Of a DNA stretch of 64,000 nt, positions 16,459 to 26,401 are shown one piece after another. The translations under genes were made by a program, and so were the position numbers. Numbering within the stretch: position 1 is the stretch's first letter; the number at the start of each line of letters is the position of its first letter. The stretch spans positions 62,001-126,000 of the forward strand of contig JAKUNJ010000004.1 of the NCBI GenBank assembly GCA_022451965.1. The letters are read 5' to 3'. This stretch comes from Dehalococcoidia bacterium. Its GTDB lineage: Bacteria > Chloroflexota > Dehalococcoidia > Lucifugimonadales > Lucifugimonadaceae. The notes under the pieces are model-generated. The model worked only from the letters and a program-made list of their open reading frames with translations, did no database searches and had not been told where the DNA came from.

Positions 16459-17720
16459 ATATTTTTGATGCAGTAAAATTTGCTTTTAGGTCGATAATTT
16501 CTACACCTTTGAGAAGTGGACTTACAGCATTAGGAGTAATTGTCGGAGTGACATCTGTAATAGTCTTAGTATCCTTAGGACAAGGAATAAGAAAGCAAGT
16601 TGAAGATGAGATTACAGCTTTGGGTACTAATTTGTTATTCATAACAGCCAGATCAGAAGATTCTTCTACCGGGGTTTCTGGAGGAAGAAACTCTGGGATA
16701 ACATTAACTCTAAGTGATGCTGAAAAACTCTCATCTAGAAATATTAATGGGATAAGAAGCCTTGCACCTCAAATAGATTTTCCTGCACAACTAATCGCCG
16801 GAGATTATAATGTAGAGGCGAATGTATTTGGAACTACTCCAGAATATATGGATGTTATTTCTACTCAAACTAGCCTCGGCGAATTTATAACTCAAAAAGA
16901 TGTTGATACCAAAGCTCTAAGGATGGTATTAGGATCAGAAATTAAGGAATCTCTTTTTCCTGATATCGATCCGGTTGGAAAAATTGTTAGATTAAGTCTA
17001 TTTAACAGATTTGATTTTAGATTCTTAGTAACAGGAGTTATGAAAGCAAAAGGTGGTGATGGCGATGAAGATTTTTCTGTATATATTCCTGTTTCTACCA
17101 TGCAAAATAGAATTGGTTTTCTAAGAAATCCTACTGGAGATGTGAATGTATTTTCTATAATTGTTAGATCTACCGAAGATGCAGATAAAACTGTTGTTTC
17201 AGACACAATTACTAAGGAGTTGCAAAATATCCATGAAGTTGATGAACCTGATTTTGAAATAACTAGTATGGACCAACTCCTAGAAGCAGCCAATCAAGTT
17301 ACTCAAGCTCTTACTCTATTCTTAGGATCAATAGCAGGCATTTCGTTGTTAGTTGGAGCAATTGGAGTAGGAAATATTATGTTAGTAAGTGTGACTGAAA
17401 GAACTCGAGAAATTGGAACTTTAAGATCTATTGGTGCTACCAAGTTTGATATTAGGCTTCAATTTATAACTGAAGCATTGACTATTTGTTTGATAGGTGG
17501 AATATTAGGGATTTTAATAGGAATTATAATATCCTTAAATTTAGGCGGAATATCTTTTCAGGATGAGTTAGGAGATGAAACGAATTTACCTGCTGTTATA
17601 ACCCCCATAAGTGTAATTATCGCTTTTCTAGTATCTCTTCTTGTAGGATTAATTAGTGGCGCTTATCCTGCATATAGAGCCTCAGAGTTAGACCCTATCG
17701 AAGCACTAAGAAGTGAATAA
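16455..17720 (+). CDS. MacB/FtsX-like ABC transporter permease
   Basis: 421-aa permease with the MacB layout: N-terminal helix (residues about 16-42, STPLRSGLTALGVIVGVTSV), a large extracytoplasmic MacB_PCD domain (about 50-270), then three helices near the C-terminus including the conserved VGNIMLVSVTERTREIG coupling segment and GAYPAYRASELDPIEALR. It starts with GTG in a GTGA overlap with the ATPase. It lacks a fused ATPase, as in Gram-positive-type systems. It ends 2 nt from the convergent dnaE stop. Confidence 0.93.
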   Translation: MNIFDAVKFAFRSIISTPLRSGLTALGVIVGVTSVIVLVSLGQGIRKQVEDEITALGTNLLFITARSEDSSTGVSGGRNSGITLTLSDAEKLSSRNINGIRSLAPQIDFPAQLIAGDYNVEANVFGTTPEYMDVISTQTSLGEFITQKDVDTKALRMVLGSEIKESLFPDIDPVGKIVRLSLFNRFDFRFLVTGVMKAKGGDGDEDFSVYIPVSTMQNRIGFLRNPTGDVNVFSIIVRSTEDADKTVVSDTITKELQNIHEVDEPDFEITSMDQLLEAANQVTQALTLFLGSIAGISLLVGAIGVGNIMLVSVTERTREIGTLRSIGATKFDIRLQFITEALTICLIGGILGILIGIIISLNLGGISFQDELGDETNLPAVITPISVIIAFLVSLLVGLISGAYPAYRASELDPIEALRSE

Positions 17721-17722
17721 AT

Positions 17723-20700
17723 CTACTGTTTATAGAATACATTTTCCAATCCAATTATATTATCCAATTTTTGTTCTAGAGATTTACTAGCATCAACATT
17801 AGCGAAAGGTAAGTTAAGCTTTACTTTTTCATTATTATTTTTCACAACAATTGATACAGGTATTTGACCTTCATTATCAAGTAAAATTCTTGTTATATCA
17901 TCCATAAGATGTTTATTTTTTGAGTGCTTCTCATCATCTAGGGTAATAATAACTTCTTTTATATAATTAACTTCTTCTTTTGCAAACTCTTCAATAATAA
18001 TTTTTTCCTCCTTCTTTTTATCTTCAATAGTTATAATAGGTTCAGATTTATTTAAATTTTCCTTAAAGATTTTTTTTGGTATTATTTCATCATCAAAAGA
18101 AAACATTTCACCATTGTCATACCAAATAGAAATATCTCCATTTCTATTATTAATTTTTCCAGAAATTTTTGCTATAGGGCTATGAATCCATTTATCAACC
18201 TCTTCTAGTTTATTTTGCCAAATCATAAGATCAATTATTCCATCAATTAGTTCAAGCTTAACTATCATAAACTCAGAACCTTTTCTTGATACTCTTTTTT
18301 CATAAGATCTTACTTCACCAATAATTATTTGAGCCTTTGATTTATCTGCATTGTTAATTTGATCTATTGAAACAATCATGTCTTCATTTATTTTGCTGAT
18401 CCTTAACATTTCTTTATGATTTGGATTTTCTGTAAATGAAATACCTAATATTTCTTTTTCCCAATGCATTTTTTGAGTGTCATCAGTTGTGAAATTGTTT
18501 AGTTCGAGTTCTGTTGTTGGAGTTTCTACTTCATCTCCAAATAAATCAAACATTGTTGTTTGATTACTATTTCTTAATTTTGTTGCGTTATTAATTTGAA
18601 GTAAAATTCTTTCAGTAGATTCGAGCAGACTACCTCTATCACCTAGTTGATCTAAGCTACCAGACTTGATAAGACTTTCTAAAACTTTTTTGTTTACCCA
18701 AGCGGAATCCATTCTTTTGCAAAATTCTTCTAAGGAATTAAAAATACCATTTTGTTGTCTTTCATTAATTATTTTTTCCACAGAAGCTAAACCTACATTT
18801 TTTAATGAACTTAAGCCAAATCTAATACTCCTATTATCTGTATCTTCTTCTATAGAAAATTTTGAATTTGAATAGTTAATACTAGGATTCTTTATAGTTA
18901 TATTTGTTTTTCTTATCTCAGTTATACAATCTGAAATCTTTTCAAAATTACTTATGTATGAATTCAATAAAGAAGTAAAGTATTCTATTTTATAATTTGC
19001 CTTAAAATAAGCAGTCCAATAGGCTATCATTGCATATGAAACACTGTGGGCTTTGTTGAATGCATAACCAGCAAATGGTTCGATAAGATCAAATATTTCA
19101 TTAGCTATATCATTATCAAATCCTTTTTCTAATGATCCTTTTATAAAAGTATCCTTTTGAGCCTGCATAACTTCTTTGATCTTTTTCCCCATTGCTTTTC
19201 TTAGAATATCTGCCTCTCCTAAAGTGTAGCCTCCAAAAGCTTGGGCAATTTTTAGTACTTGGTCTTGATAAACAATAATTCCATATGTTTCTGTAAGGAT
19301 TTCCTTTAATGCTTCATGAGGATATTTTATTTTTTCTTTGCCATATTTAGATCTTATAAATCTATCAATATGTTCCATTGGCCCAGGTCTATATAGAGCG
19401 ATCATTGCTGCTATATCTGAAATGTTAGAAGGTTTTAAGTCTTTTATATATTTTCTCATACCTGCTGATTCAAGCTGAAAAACACCAAAAGTATCACCTT
19501 CTGATAGTAGGTCAAAAGTATTTTTATCTTCTTTAGAAATATTATAAATATCGAAATTTTCATCAATAGAATTTTGTATTAATTCTATTGTTTTACCAAT
19601 AATAGTTAGATTAGTTAGTCCAAGAAAATCCATCTTTAGTAATCCAACATCTGCTATAGCTCCCATAGCATATTGAGTAGTCGGAGGAGAATCATCCTCA
19701 CCTGATGTTGATCTTTGAAGAGGAACATCATTTGTTAGATTGTCCTGAGATATTATAACTCCTGCAGCATGTGTTGATGCATGCCTAATTGTTCCTTCTA
19801 ATTTGGTAGCAAATTCAACTACTTTTTTATAATCACTATCTTTTTGAAGCGATCTGAATTCTTCAATTTCTTGAGCATCTTTGATTTTTGTTCCGACTTT
19901 AGTGGGAATTATACCTGCGAGTTTATCTCCTACTACTAAGGGTAAATCTAATACCCTAGTTACATCTCTTACTGCTGCTTTTGCTCCCATTGTGCCAAAA
20001 GTAATAATCTGAGCTATATGGTCTTTACCGTATCTATCTACGCAATATTTCATTACCTCGTTTCTTCTATCATCCTCAAAATCCATATCAATATCAGGCA
20101 TTTCTCTTCTTTCAAGATTTAAGAATCTTTCAAATACTAAATTATGCTCCATTGGATTTATTCTTGTGACTTCTAAGCAATATAAAACTAAGCTTGCTGC
20201 AGCTGATCCTCTAACTGCAGATAAGATTTTTTTTGAATTTACAAACTTAAAGATATCCCAGCAGACTAAAAAATAATCAGGAAACTTAGTTTTTTCTATT
20301 ACATCTAATTCATATTCTAATCTTTCAATTAATTTACTTTCGTTAGAATCAAATTTTTTTGTAAAGCCTTTATAACTAAGTTCTCTGAGGTATTCCATAG
20401 AAGACTTTCCCTCAGGACATTCATATTTTGGCAATAGGCTCTTAGATAAATCTAATTCGATATTACATTTTTCAGCTATTAGTAGAGTATTATTTAATCC
20501 TTGCTCTAACTCTCTCCATTGTTCATACATTTCTTCTGTAGATTTAATGTGATAATTATGGTCATCAAACTTAAATCTATTGGGATCATTAATATTAGAA
20601 TTAGTTTGTAAACACATCAAAAGTTCGTGGGCTTTATGATCTTCCTGATTTACATAATGATTATCATTAGTGATGACATATGGAATATTGCTTGCCTTAT

Positions 20701-21277
20701 TTATTCTAATTAGTTCTTCATTAATTTTTTGTTGATTAGGTACTCCAATATGTTCCATAATTTCTAAATAAAAATTATCCTTGAAGACTTCATGGAACCA
20801 CCCATATGTATTTTTTGTTTTTTTATGATCGTCATTAATTATAGCTCTTGATAACTCCGATGAAGGACACCCTGAAAGAACTATGATTCCTTCGGAATTT
20901 TTTTCTAAAATATTTTTGTCTATCCTAGGCTTGTAATAAAACCCATTGAGATTAGAGTGCGTAACTAATTTCATAAGATTTTGATAACCAGTATGGTTTT
21001 CTGCAAGTAAAGTTAAGTGGTATGGACTTTTTTCATCTGGTGTCTTTTTGTAACTATCTTCTTTTGCTACATAAGCCTCTAAGCCTATAATTGGCTTAAT
21101 CTCTTTTTCTTTAGCTAATTTATAAAAATCTATTGCTCCATACATGTTTCCATGATCTGTAATTGCAATAGCACTTTGAGAATTTTCCTTGACCTTAGTA
21201 ACCATTTTTTTTAGGTTACTCATTCCATCTAATAGACTATATTCTGAGTGATTATGTAAATGAACAAATGAATTCAA
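17723..21277 (-). CDS. dnaE: DNA polymerase III alpha subunit
   Basis: 1184-aa replicative polymerase. The order is PHP domain (HLHNHSEYSLLDG near the start, DHGNMYG), palm/fingers with the catalytic acidic motif PDIDMDFEDDRR near residue 395, HAAGVIIS, RPGPM, GYAFNKAHSVSYAMIAYWTAY, tandem HhH region, and an OB-fold (EKRVSRKGSEFMIVKLEL) near the C-terminus. Length matches DnaE1 of E. coli type, not PolC. The PHP metal-binding residues look intact, so intrinsic proofreading by the PHP domain is possible. The start codon appears to be TTG. Upstream 84 bp hold no gene. Confidence 0.97.
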   Translation of the reverse strand: MNSFVHLHNHSEYSLLDGMSNLKKMVTKVKENSQSAIAITDHGNMYGAIDFYKLAKEKEIKPIIGLEAYVAKEDSYKKTPDEKSPYHLTLLAENHTGYQNLMKLVTHSNLNGFYYKPRIDKNILEKNSEGIIVLSGCPSSELSRAIINDDHKKTKNTYGWFHEVFKDNFYLEIMEHIGVPNQQKINEELIRINKASNIPYVITNDNHYVNQEDHKAHELLMCLQTNSNINDPNRFKFDDHNYHIKSTEEMYEQWRELEQGLNNTLLIAEKCNIELDLSKSLLPKYECPEGKSSMEYLRELSYKGFTKKFDSNESKLIERLEYELDVIEKTKFPDYFLVCWDIFKFVNSKKILSAVRGSAAASLVLYCLEVTRINPMEHNLVFERFLNLERREMPDIDMDFEDDRRNEVMKYCVDRYGKDHIAQIITFGTMGAKAAVRDVTRVLDLPLVVGDKLAGIIPTKVGTKIKDAQEIEEFRSLQKDSDYKKVVEFATKLEGTIRHASTHAAGVIISQDNLTNDVPLQRSTSGEDDSPPTTQYAMGAIADVGLLKMDFLGLTNLTIIGKTIELIQNSIDENFDIYNISKEDKNTFDLLSEGDTFGVFQLESAGMRKYIKDLKPSNISDIAAMIALYRPGPMEHIDRFIRSKYGKEKIKYPHEALKEILTETYGIIVYQDQVLKIAQAFGGYTLGEADILRKAMGKKIKEVMQAQKDTFIKGSLEKGFDNDIANEIFDLIEPFAGYAFNKAHSVSYAMIAYWTAYFKANYKIEYFTSLLNSYISNFEKISDCITEIRKTNITIKNPSINYSNSKFSIEEDTDNRSIRFGLSSLKNVGLASVEKIINERQQNGIFNSLEEFCKRMDSAWVNKKVLESLIKSGSLDQLGDRGSLLESTERILLQINNATKLRNSNQTTMFDLFGDEVETPTTELELNNFTTDDTQKMHWEKEILGISFTENPNHKEMLRISKINEDMIVSIDQINNADKSKAQIIIGEVRSYEKRVSRKGSEFMIVKLELIDGIIDLMIWQNKLEEVDKWIHSPIAKISGKINNRNGDISIWYDNGEMFSFDDEIIPKKIFKENLNKSEPIITIEDKKKEEKIIIEEFAKEEVNYIKEVIITLDDEKHSKNKHLMDDITRILLDNEGQIPVSIVVKNNNEKVKLNLPFANVDASKSLEQKLDNIIGLENVFYKQ

Positions 21278-21361
21278 AGTTTTATTTTTGGATAAAATAT
21301 TTAAGTTATTTAGAGAATAGAACTCAAGCCAATATTATTCATTATTTTTAAAGGCTATTTT

Positions 21362-22648
21362 CTAAGAATTAATATTTTTTTTAAGAGAAATAACTAAAGG
21401 TATAGCTAATATCATGCCTACTGATAATATGTAATATGCATATTTATACTCTCCAGTAATATCTTTTGTTAGGCCTACTAATAGAGGTGATAATGTTCCA
21501 AAAACTGCTCCTACTGTGTTTAAGATTCCTATCATTGATCCATAATTTTTTCTTCCGAAATAATCTGCTGCTAAAGTTAATCTGAGAGGAACAGAAGATC
21601 CAAAGCCTAAACCAAAAAATAATATGAACATGACTATTCCGATATTTCTAGGTAATAATGAAGAATTTTCATACATACCCATTATTGCTATACCAGAAAT
21701 ACCTAAAGTTAAGAGTGAAAATGATATTGTAAGCAATATTTTTCTATCAAATTTATCTGTTATGAAGCCAACAGTTATTCTTCCAGCAATATCTCCCCAC
21801 CATGATAATCCAATGATAGTAGCAGCTATTGCAGTAGTAAGTCCAAATTCTTTGAACGATGTAAGATGAAATAAGTTACTCGTGAAAACAGCTTGACTTA
21901 ATCCTGTAGCTAGAGCCAATTTCCAAAAGTTTCCACTTTTTAGAGCATTAGAGACAGACATCCCTTTTTCTCTTGCATCAAGTATTTCATCATTTTCAAT
22001 ATTTGTTTCAGGTTTTATTCCATCGGGATATTGTCCATAGTTTTCGGGATCGCTTCTTAAGACTAATGCTGTAGGGAATCCTAATATCCAAAAACCTATT
22101 CCAACTGCAAAGAGTAAATTTCTCCAACCAAATTCATCGATCCCTAAAACTAACAGAGGTACAGTAATTCCTCCTAAACCAGCCCCGGACATTAAAATTG
22201 AAATAGCTTTTCCTCTATTTTTATTAAACCAATTTCCTACTACAGCTACAAAAATAATGAAAGTTCCAAAAGACATCCCTAGGGTTAGAATTGTAATAGC
22301 AAAATAAAATTCCCAAAGATCTTGCATTCTGCTCATCCAAATAAATGCTCCGCCAGTTAATAATATTCCAAATGCCATAACTCTTTTAGGACCAAATTTA
22401 TTTATAACTGTACCAACAAAAGGTGAAATCAATCCACTTTCAGATCTTTGTATAGATAGTGCTGCTCCAGTAGCAGCGCTGCTCCATCCAAAAGTATTTA
22501 ATATTGCATCAAAAAAAGGTGGAAAACCTCTCCAAAAAACAGCAGAAGAATACCATTGTACTATTCCAGCACTGAATACTATCCACCAACCATAAAAAAT
22601 ATTTGGTTTTTTTTTACTAAAGTGCAATAATTCCGTATCCTCCATCAA
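21362..22648 (-). CDS. MFS transporter (OFA/monocarboxylate type)
   Basis: 428-aa major-facilitator protein with 12 predicted helices. The FYGWWIVFSAGIVQWYSSAVFWRGF opening resembles the oxalate/formate antiporter and monocarboxylate-carrier group, and the inter-helix motif appears as GTVINKFGPKRVM and TDKFDRK. It overlaps the 3' end of fabI by 32 bp, with no later Met near the first helix, so the long overlap seems real. Likely cargo is a carboxylate, given the group and the catabolic genes nearby, but this is inference. Confidence 0.87.
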   Translation of the reverse strand: MMEDTELLHFSKKKPNIFYGWWIVFSAGIVQWYSSAVFWRGFPPFFDAILNTFGWSSAATGAALSIQRSESGLISPFVGTVINKFGPKRVMAFGILLTGGAFIWMSRMQDLWEFYFAITILTLGMSFGTFIIFVAVVGNWFNKNRGKAISILMSGAGLGGITVPLLVLGIDEFGWRNLLFAVGIGFWILGFPTALVLRSDPENYGQYPDGIKPETNIENDEILDAREKGMSVSNALKSGNFWKLALATGLSQAVFTSNLFHLTSFKEFGLTTAIAATIIGLSWWGDIAGRITVGFITDKFDRKILLTISFSLLTLGISGIAIMGMYENSSLLPRNIGIVMFILFFGLGFGSSVPLRLTLAADYFGRKNYGSMIGILNTVGAVFGTLSPLLVGLTKDITGEYKYAYYILSVGMILAIPLVISLKKNINS

Positions 22649-23393
22649 CAGGAATTATACTTCCAGTTATTCCTGAAGATAAGTCACTTATTAAGAATAG
22701 GGCAGTATTAGCTACCTCTTCATGTGTGATGGGTCTTTTTATTGGCGATCTTTCTTCATGTGCTTTTCTCATTTCAGTGAAACCAGGAATACTTCTAGCT
22801 GATAATGACGGTAATGGTCCTGCAGATATAGAATTGAATCTTATTTTAGCTGGCCCAAATTGAGCTGATAATTGCCTATTGATATTTTCTAGAGCTGCTT
22901 TGGCAGTTCCCATAACATTATATCCAGGATAAACTCTACTTGAAGCATCAAAAGTCATAGAAATTACAGAAGCTCCTTCTTTAGAAAAGTATTCTGAAGC
23001 TTCTCTGGCAATTGTTACTAAAGAATATGAGCTTGTTTCAAGAGCCAAAGAGAATCCATCCTTTGAAAGATTTGAAAAATCTCCCCCTAAATCTTCTCTA
23101 TTAGCAAATGCTATAGAATGTACTATGAAATCTATTTCTCCATATTTTTCATTAAAATCTTTCATAACCTTTTTTACTTCAGATTCATTATTAGCATCAC
23201 ATTTTATTAGTAGTGAGTTATATGGTTCTAAAAGTTTATCTATACTTTTTAACAATCTTTCATCAAGATATGTAAAAGCTAGTTCTGCCCCTGCTTCAAA
23301 AAGTTTTTCTGATATTGCCCAAGCTATAGATCTTTGATTAGCCAAACCAAAAATGATTCCTTTTTTACCCTTTAGATTTATGTTTACACTCAT
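22617..23393 (-). CDS. fabI: Enoyl-[acyl-carrier-protein] reductase (NADH)
   Basis: 258-aa FabI/InhA-type SDR that catalyses the last step of the fatty-acid elongation cycle. The divergent nucleotide site GLANQRSIAWAI and the catalytic Tyr158/Lys165 pair (YNVMGTAK, Y-x6-K spacing) identify it, as does the C-terminal GSIIPVDGGYGI. The position equivalent to E. coli Tyr146 is Phe148, as in mycobacterial InhA. GAGGA precedes the ATG by 6 nt. The downstream MFS gene starts within it, so the pair is probably one transcript with the epimerase gene upstream (9-nt gap). Confidence 0.95.
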   Translation of the reverse strand: MSVNINLKGKKGIIFGLANQRSIAWAISEKLFEAGAELAFTYLDERLLKSIDKLLEPYNSLLIKCDANNESEVKKVMKDFNEKYGEIDFIVHSIAFANREDLGGDFSNLSKDGFSLALETSSYSLVTIAREASEYFSKEGASVISMTFDASSRVYPGYNVMGTAKAALENINRQLSAQFGPAKIRFNSISAGPLPSLSARSIPGFTEMRKAHEERSPIKRPITHEEVANTALFLISDLSSGITGSIIPVDGGYGIIAL

Positions 23394-23402
23394 TTTATCC
23401 TC

Positions 23403-24164
23403 TTACTTTCTATAATTCTCAGCATTATCTATTGGATCATAAAATATTTTTTTTTGTGTATCTTCTATATCCCAAAATCTCCATTTGTTATTTGAAACTC
23501 CATAAAATATTTCAAATTCGACATTGTGGATTATACTTTTTTCTACCAATTGAGAAATATCTCTATGTGATAACCAGGTAGCAAAATGTCTTATTGATTT
23601 AGATGGATCATCTGTTCTTAATACAGTTCCTATTCTAAGATTAACAGATTTTATATTAAATGTTTCGTAGTAAAATCTCCCTATTGCCTCTCCATATGCT
23701 TTTGAAATACCATAATACGAATCAGGTCTTATAGGAACTTCTTTATTGATTTTTTTTATTTCTTTTGGATCTAAATCATTATATTCACCACTAACAATTT
23801 GTTTGTAAGGGCTATCATTTTCAAAAAGACCTACTGCATGATTTGAACTTGCAAAAATTACTTTCTTAACTTTATTTATTTTTGCTGATTCATAAATATT
23901 TCTAGTAGATTCTATATTATTTTTTAGAACTAAGTTCCAATCTGAATCTACATTTATTACAGCTCCAAGATGAATAATAGTTTGAACTGATTTAGATACA
24001 TTTATTACATCATCTAAACTATTCATATCTCCGATAATTGTTTTTTCAGAATGCTCTTCTGGTTTTTTAATATCTAAATTTATTAACTCAAATTTATCCT
24101 TTAGATGTTTATTTAAAATAGTTCCAATTAACCCTGATCCCCCTGTTATTAGAATTTTATTCAT
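23403..24164 (-). CDS. NAD-dependent epimerase/dehydratase family, uronate dehydrogenase-like
   Basis: 253-aa extended SDR. NAD-binding TGGSGLIGT is at 7-15, Ser107 lies in FASSNHAVG, and Tyr151-x3-Lys155 in YYGISKAYGEA completes the triad. The C-terminal half (NLRIGTVLR, ATWLSHRD, FEIFYGVSNN, WDIED) follows uronate dehydrogenase, which oxidises glucuronate or galacturonate to the aldarate lactone. I recognise the family with moderate certainty; a related hexose-acid SDR is possible. GAGGA is 7-8 nt before the ATG. It would feed aldarates to the enolase-type dehydratases elsewhere in the window. Confidence 0.75.
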   Translation of the reverse strand: MNKILITGGSGLIGTILNKHLKDKFELINLDIKKPEEHSEKTIIGDMNSLDDVINVSKSVQTIIHLGAVINVDSDWNLVLKNNIESTRNIYESAKINKVKKVIFASSNHAVGLFENDSPYKQIVSGEYNDLDPKEIKKINKEVPIRPDSYYGISKAYGEAIGRFYYETFNIKSVNLRIGTVLRTDDPSKSIRHFATWLSHRDISQLVEKSIIHNVEFEIFYGVSNNKWRFWDIEDTQKKIFYDPIDNAENYRK

Positions 24165-24249
24165 GTATATTCCTCAATAAACTTTAATAAAAATAACAAT
24201 TATTGTTACTGAACATATTATAACTAAGGTGAAGAAAGATTAATTAATC

Positions 24250-25500
24250 ATGAGAACCAAATTTGCTCTAATAGGTTGTGGCGGAATGGGCTTCAGACAT
24301 CTATTAGGTTACATAGAGTATTTGAAATATGATAAAAAACTTGATCTAGCAGCCTTTGTTGATTTTAATGAAGATTCTTCATCCTTTTTACAACAACAAT
24401 ATTTTAATCATTCAGGTAAAAAACTTCCATTATTTAAGACTTTTGAAGATTTATCTAATTCAAATTTATCTCTTGATTCTATTGATATTGCTACAACTAA
24501 TGATACTCACCACATAATTGCAACAAAAAGTATGAATAATAATCTAAATGTTATGTGTGAAAAACCAATCGCATTATCAATAAAACTTGCTAATGAATTG
24601 TTAGCTATTCAAAAAAAAACGGGGAAGACATTTTCAGTATTTGAAAATTTCAGACGAGATCCAATAAATCGCTTTACAAAGTATGTAATTAGTTCTGAGA
24701 AATTTGGAGATATTTTGTTTGCTTATGACTTTGAAAGTTCTTATTCTGAGGGTAAAGTTATGCATGGAACAGGATGGAGGGCAAAGAAAAATAAAGGAGG
24801 AGGAATTGTTCTTGATGCAGGTATACATAATGCAGATCTCTTATTATATTTTTTGGGCCCAGTAGAATATGTGAATGGTTACTCAAAAATTATATTGCCC
24901 GAAAGAAATCTTATTCCAATGAAAGAAAGTAATCATGTCCTAAAAAATTTTTATGGTCATAGAATTGAAGAATATAAATCTGATAAATCTATATCCCAGG
25001 ATGCAATTGATACCGTGATTTGTTCAATTATTTTTGAATCTGGTGCACTAGGTTCTATACTAATATCTGATGCAATACCAAACTTGAAATTCAATGAATC
25101 TTGGATACATGGGACAAAGATGAGCTTAAAGAGGTCAAGTTCTAGATCCGGAAAACCTATTACATTAGAAATAAATAAACAAAAATATCATGGAGATGAC
25201 TTACGAAATTTTTTTCCTGATTTCGAACTTGATCCAATAACTAGGGAAGTTTTTGGTGATTTTGATTACTCAGGGTTTAATATTTGTTTTGAAGATTATG
25301 ATAAAAAATTAATTGCACTAGAGTACTTAGACTTTGTTAACTCTCTAGAAAAAAAATCTGATCCAGAGGTTGGTGTTCTTGAAGGAATTTCTTCATTATC
25401 ATTAGCTTATTCTTTTATAGAAACAGGTTATGTTGATGAAAAAATTAGTATAAAGGATTTTTCAATCAGTGGACATCAAGAATATCTTAATTTGGATTAA
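24250..25500 (+). CDS. Gfo/Idh/MocA family oxidoreductase
   Basis: 416-aa NAD(P)-dependent sugar oxidoreductase. The Rossmann start is FALIGCGGMGFRH, the hallmark CEKPIALS motif (Glu-Lys-Pro) lies near residue 98, and GGGIVLDAGIHNADLLLYF is the substrate-domain strand with the Asp/His typical of the family. Enzymes of this group oxidise inositol, glucose, deoxy sugars and others, so substrate is open. It is divergent from the uronate dehydrogenase-like gene across 85 bp, and convergent with an SDR, a small oxidoreductase neighbourhood. No Shine-Dalgarno near the ATG. Confidence 0.88.
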   Translation: MRTKFALIGCGGMGFRHLLGYIEYLKYDKKLDLAAFVDFNEDSSSFLQQQYFNHSGKKLPLFKTFEDLSNSNLSLDSIDIATTNDTHHIIATKSMNNNLNVMCEKPIALSIKLANELLAIQKKTGKTFSVFENFRRDPINRFTKYVISSEKFGDILFAYDFESSYSEGKVMHGTGWRAKKNKGGGIVLDAGIHNADLLLYFLGPVEYVNGYSKIILPERNLIPMKESNHVLKNFYGHRIEEYKSDKSISQDAIDTVICSIIFESGALGSILISDAIPNLKFNESWIHGTKMSLKRSSSRSGKPITLEINKQKYHGDDLRNFFPDFELDPITREVFGDFDYSGFNICFEDYDKKLIALEYLDFVNSLEKKSDPEVGVLEGISSLSLAYSFIETGYVDEKISIKDFSISGHQEYLNLD

Positions 25501-25545
25501 TTTTATTAAACCATAGTTTTATTTATTGATCTTGATTACTTTAGC

Positions 25546-26298
25546 TCACTGAGCAGTAAGGCCTCCGTCAATTGCCAACTCTGCTCCAGTTATATAACTA
25601 GATTCGTTTGAAGCAAAGAAAAGAATTGCCATTGCAACTTCTTTTATAGTACCAATCCTTCCTAAAGGTATTTTTGATTCTGATGCTGATCTACTTTCTA
25701 AATTTGATAATTTATCTGCTAGCATTTCAGTTTCAATTGGTCCAGGGTGTAAAGAATTTACTCGAATATTATCCATAGCATGTTGCAAAGCAGTATATTT
25801 TGTTAAAGATCTAACTCCCCCTTTTGATGCACCATATGCACCGCTACCTGAATTACCCACTAAACCTGCTGTCGACGAAATATTTATGATGGATCCTCCA
25901 TCAGAATTTCTCAATAAAGGTATAGAGTATTTAGTACCAAGAAAAACTCCTGTTAGGTTTACTGATATGATGCTGTTAAAGTCATCTAATTTAGTATTTT
26001 CAATTGGCACAGTGCTGTATATACCAGCATTATTAACGAGTATATCTAGTTTTTTATATTTTGAATTTATTTCTGAAATAGTTCCTTTCCAATCAGATTC
26101 TTTTGTGACATCTAAATTTACTGCTAGACAATCATGACCTTCTTTTTGTAATTTTTTTGCAGTCTTTTTACATTTAGAATAATCTATATCTCCAATAATC
26201 ACAGAGGCGCCTTCATTTGCAAATAATTTAGCAGTGCACTCGCCTATCCCTCTAGCTGCACCAGATATTAATGCTACTTTATTAGAAAGTCTATTCAT
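25546..26298 (-). CDS. Short-chain dehydrogenase/reductase
   Basis: 250-aa classical SDR. Cofactor site GAARGIGE at 13-20, NNAG at 89-92, Ser141/142 in INISSTAG, Tyr155 and Lys159 in YGASKGG, and the C-terminal ITGAELAIDGGLTAQ. The Asp at GDIDYSK near residue 37 points to NAD(H) rather than NADP(H). It could be a 3-oxoacyl-ACP reductase-like or sugar/alcohol dehydrogenase; the location beside sugar oxidoreductases favours the latter. GGAG is 6-7 nt before the ATG. A short inverted repeat GCTC-N3-GAGC spans the stop codon without a T tract, so it is not a terminator. Confidence 0.88.
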   Translation of the reverse strand: MNRLSNKVALISGAARGIGECTAKLFANEGASVIIGDIDYSKCKKTAKKLQKEGHDCLAVNLDVTKESDWKGTISEINSKYKKLDILVNNAGIYSTVPIENTKLDDFNSIISVNLTGVFLGTKYSIPLLRNSDGGSIINISSTAGLVGNSGSGAYGASKGGVRSLTKYTALQHAMDNIRVNSLHPGPIETEMLADKLSNLESRSASESKIPLGRIGTIKEVAMAILFFASNESSYITGAELAIDGGLTAQ

Positions 26299-26401
26299 AT
26301 TTCTCCATAAATTTACTCTAATTTGAAAAGTTGATATTAATTTACATTGTTTTCAAATAATATTCTATTTTGAAAGAATATAAAATTGATAAAATATATA
26401 T

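Noticed and set aside
16892-17293. 133-codon ORF opposite the MacB permease
   Set aside because: Shadow of a conserved gene, no motif, no ribosome site.
25546-25575. Rho-independent terminator at the SDR 3' end
   Set aside because: The GCTC/GAGC stem is only 4 bp, overlaps the stop codon and has no T tract.
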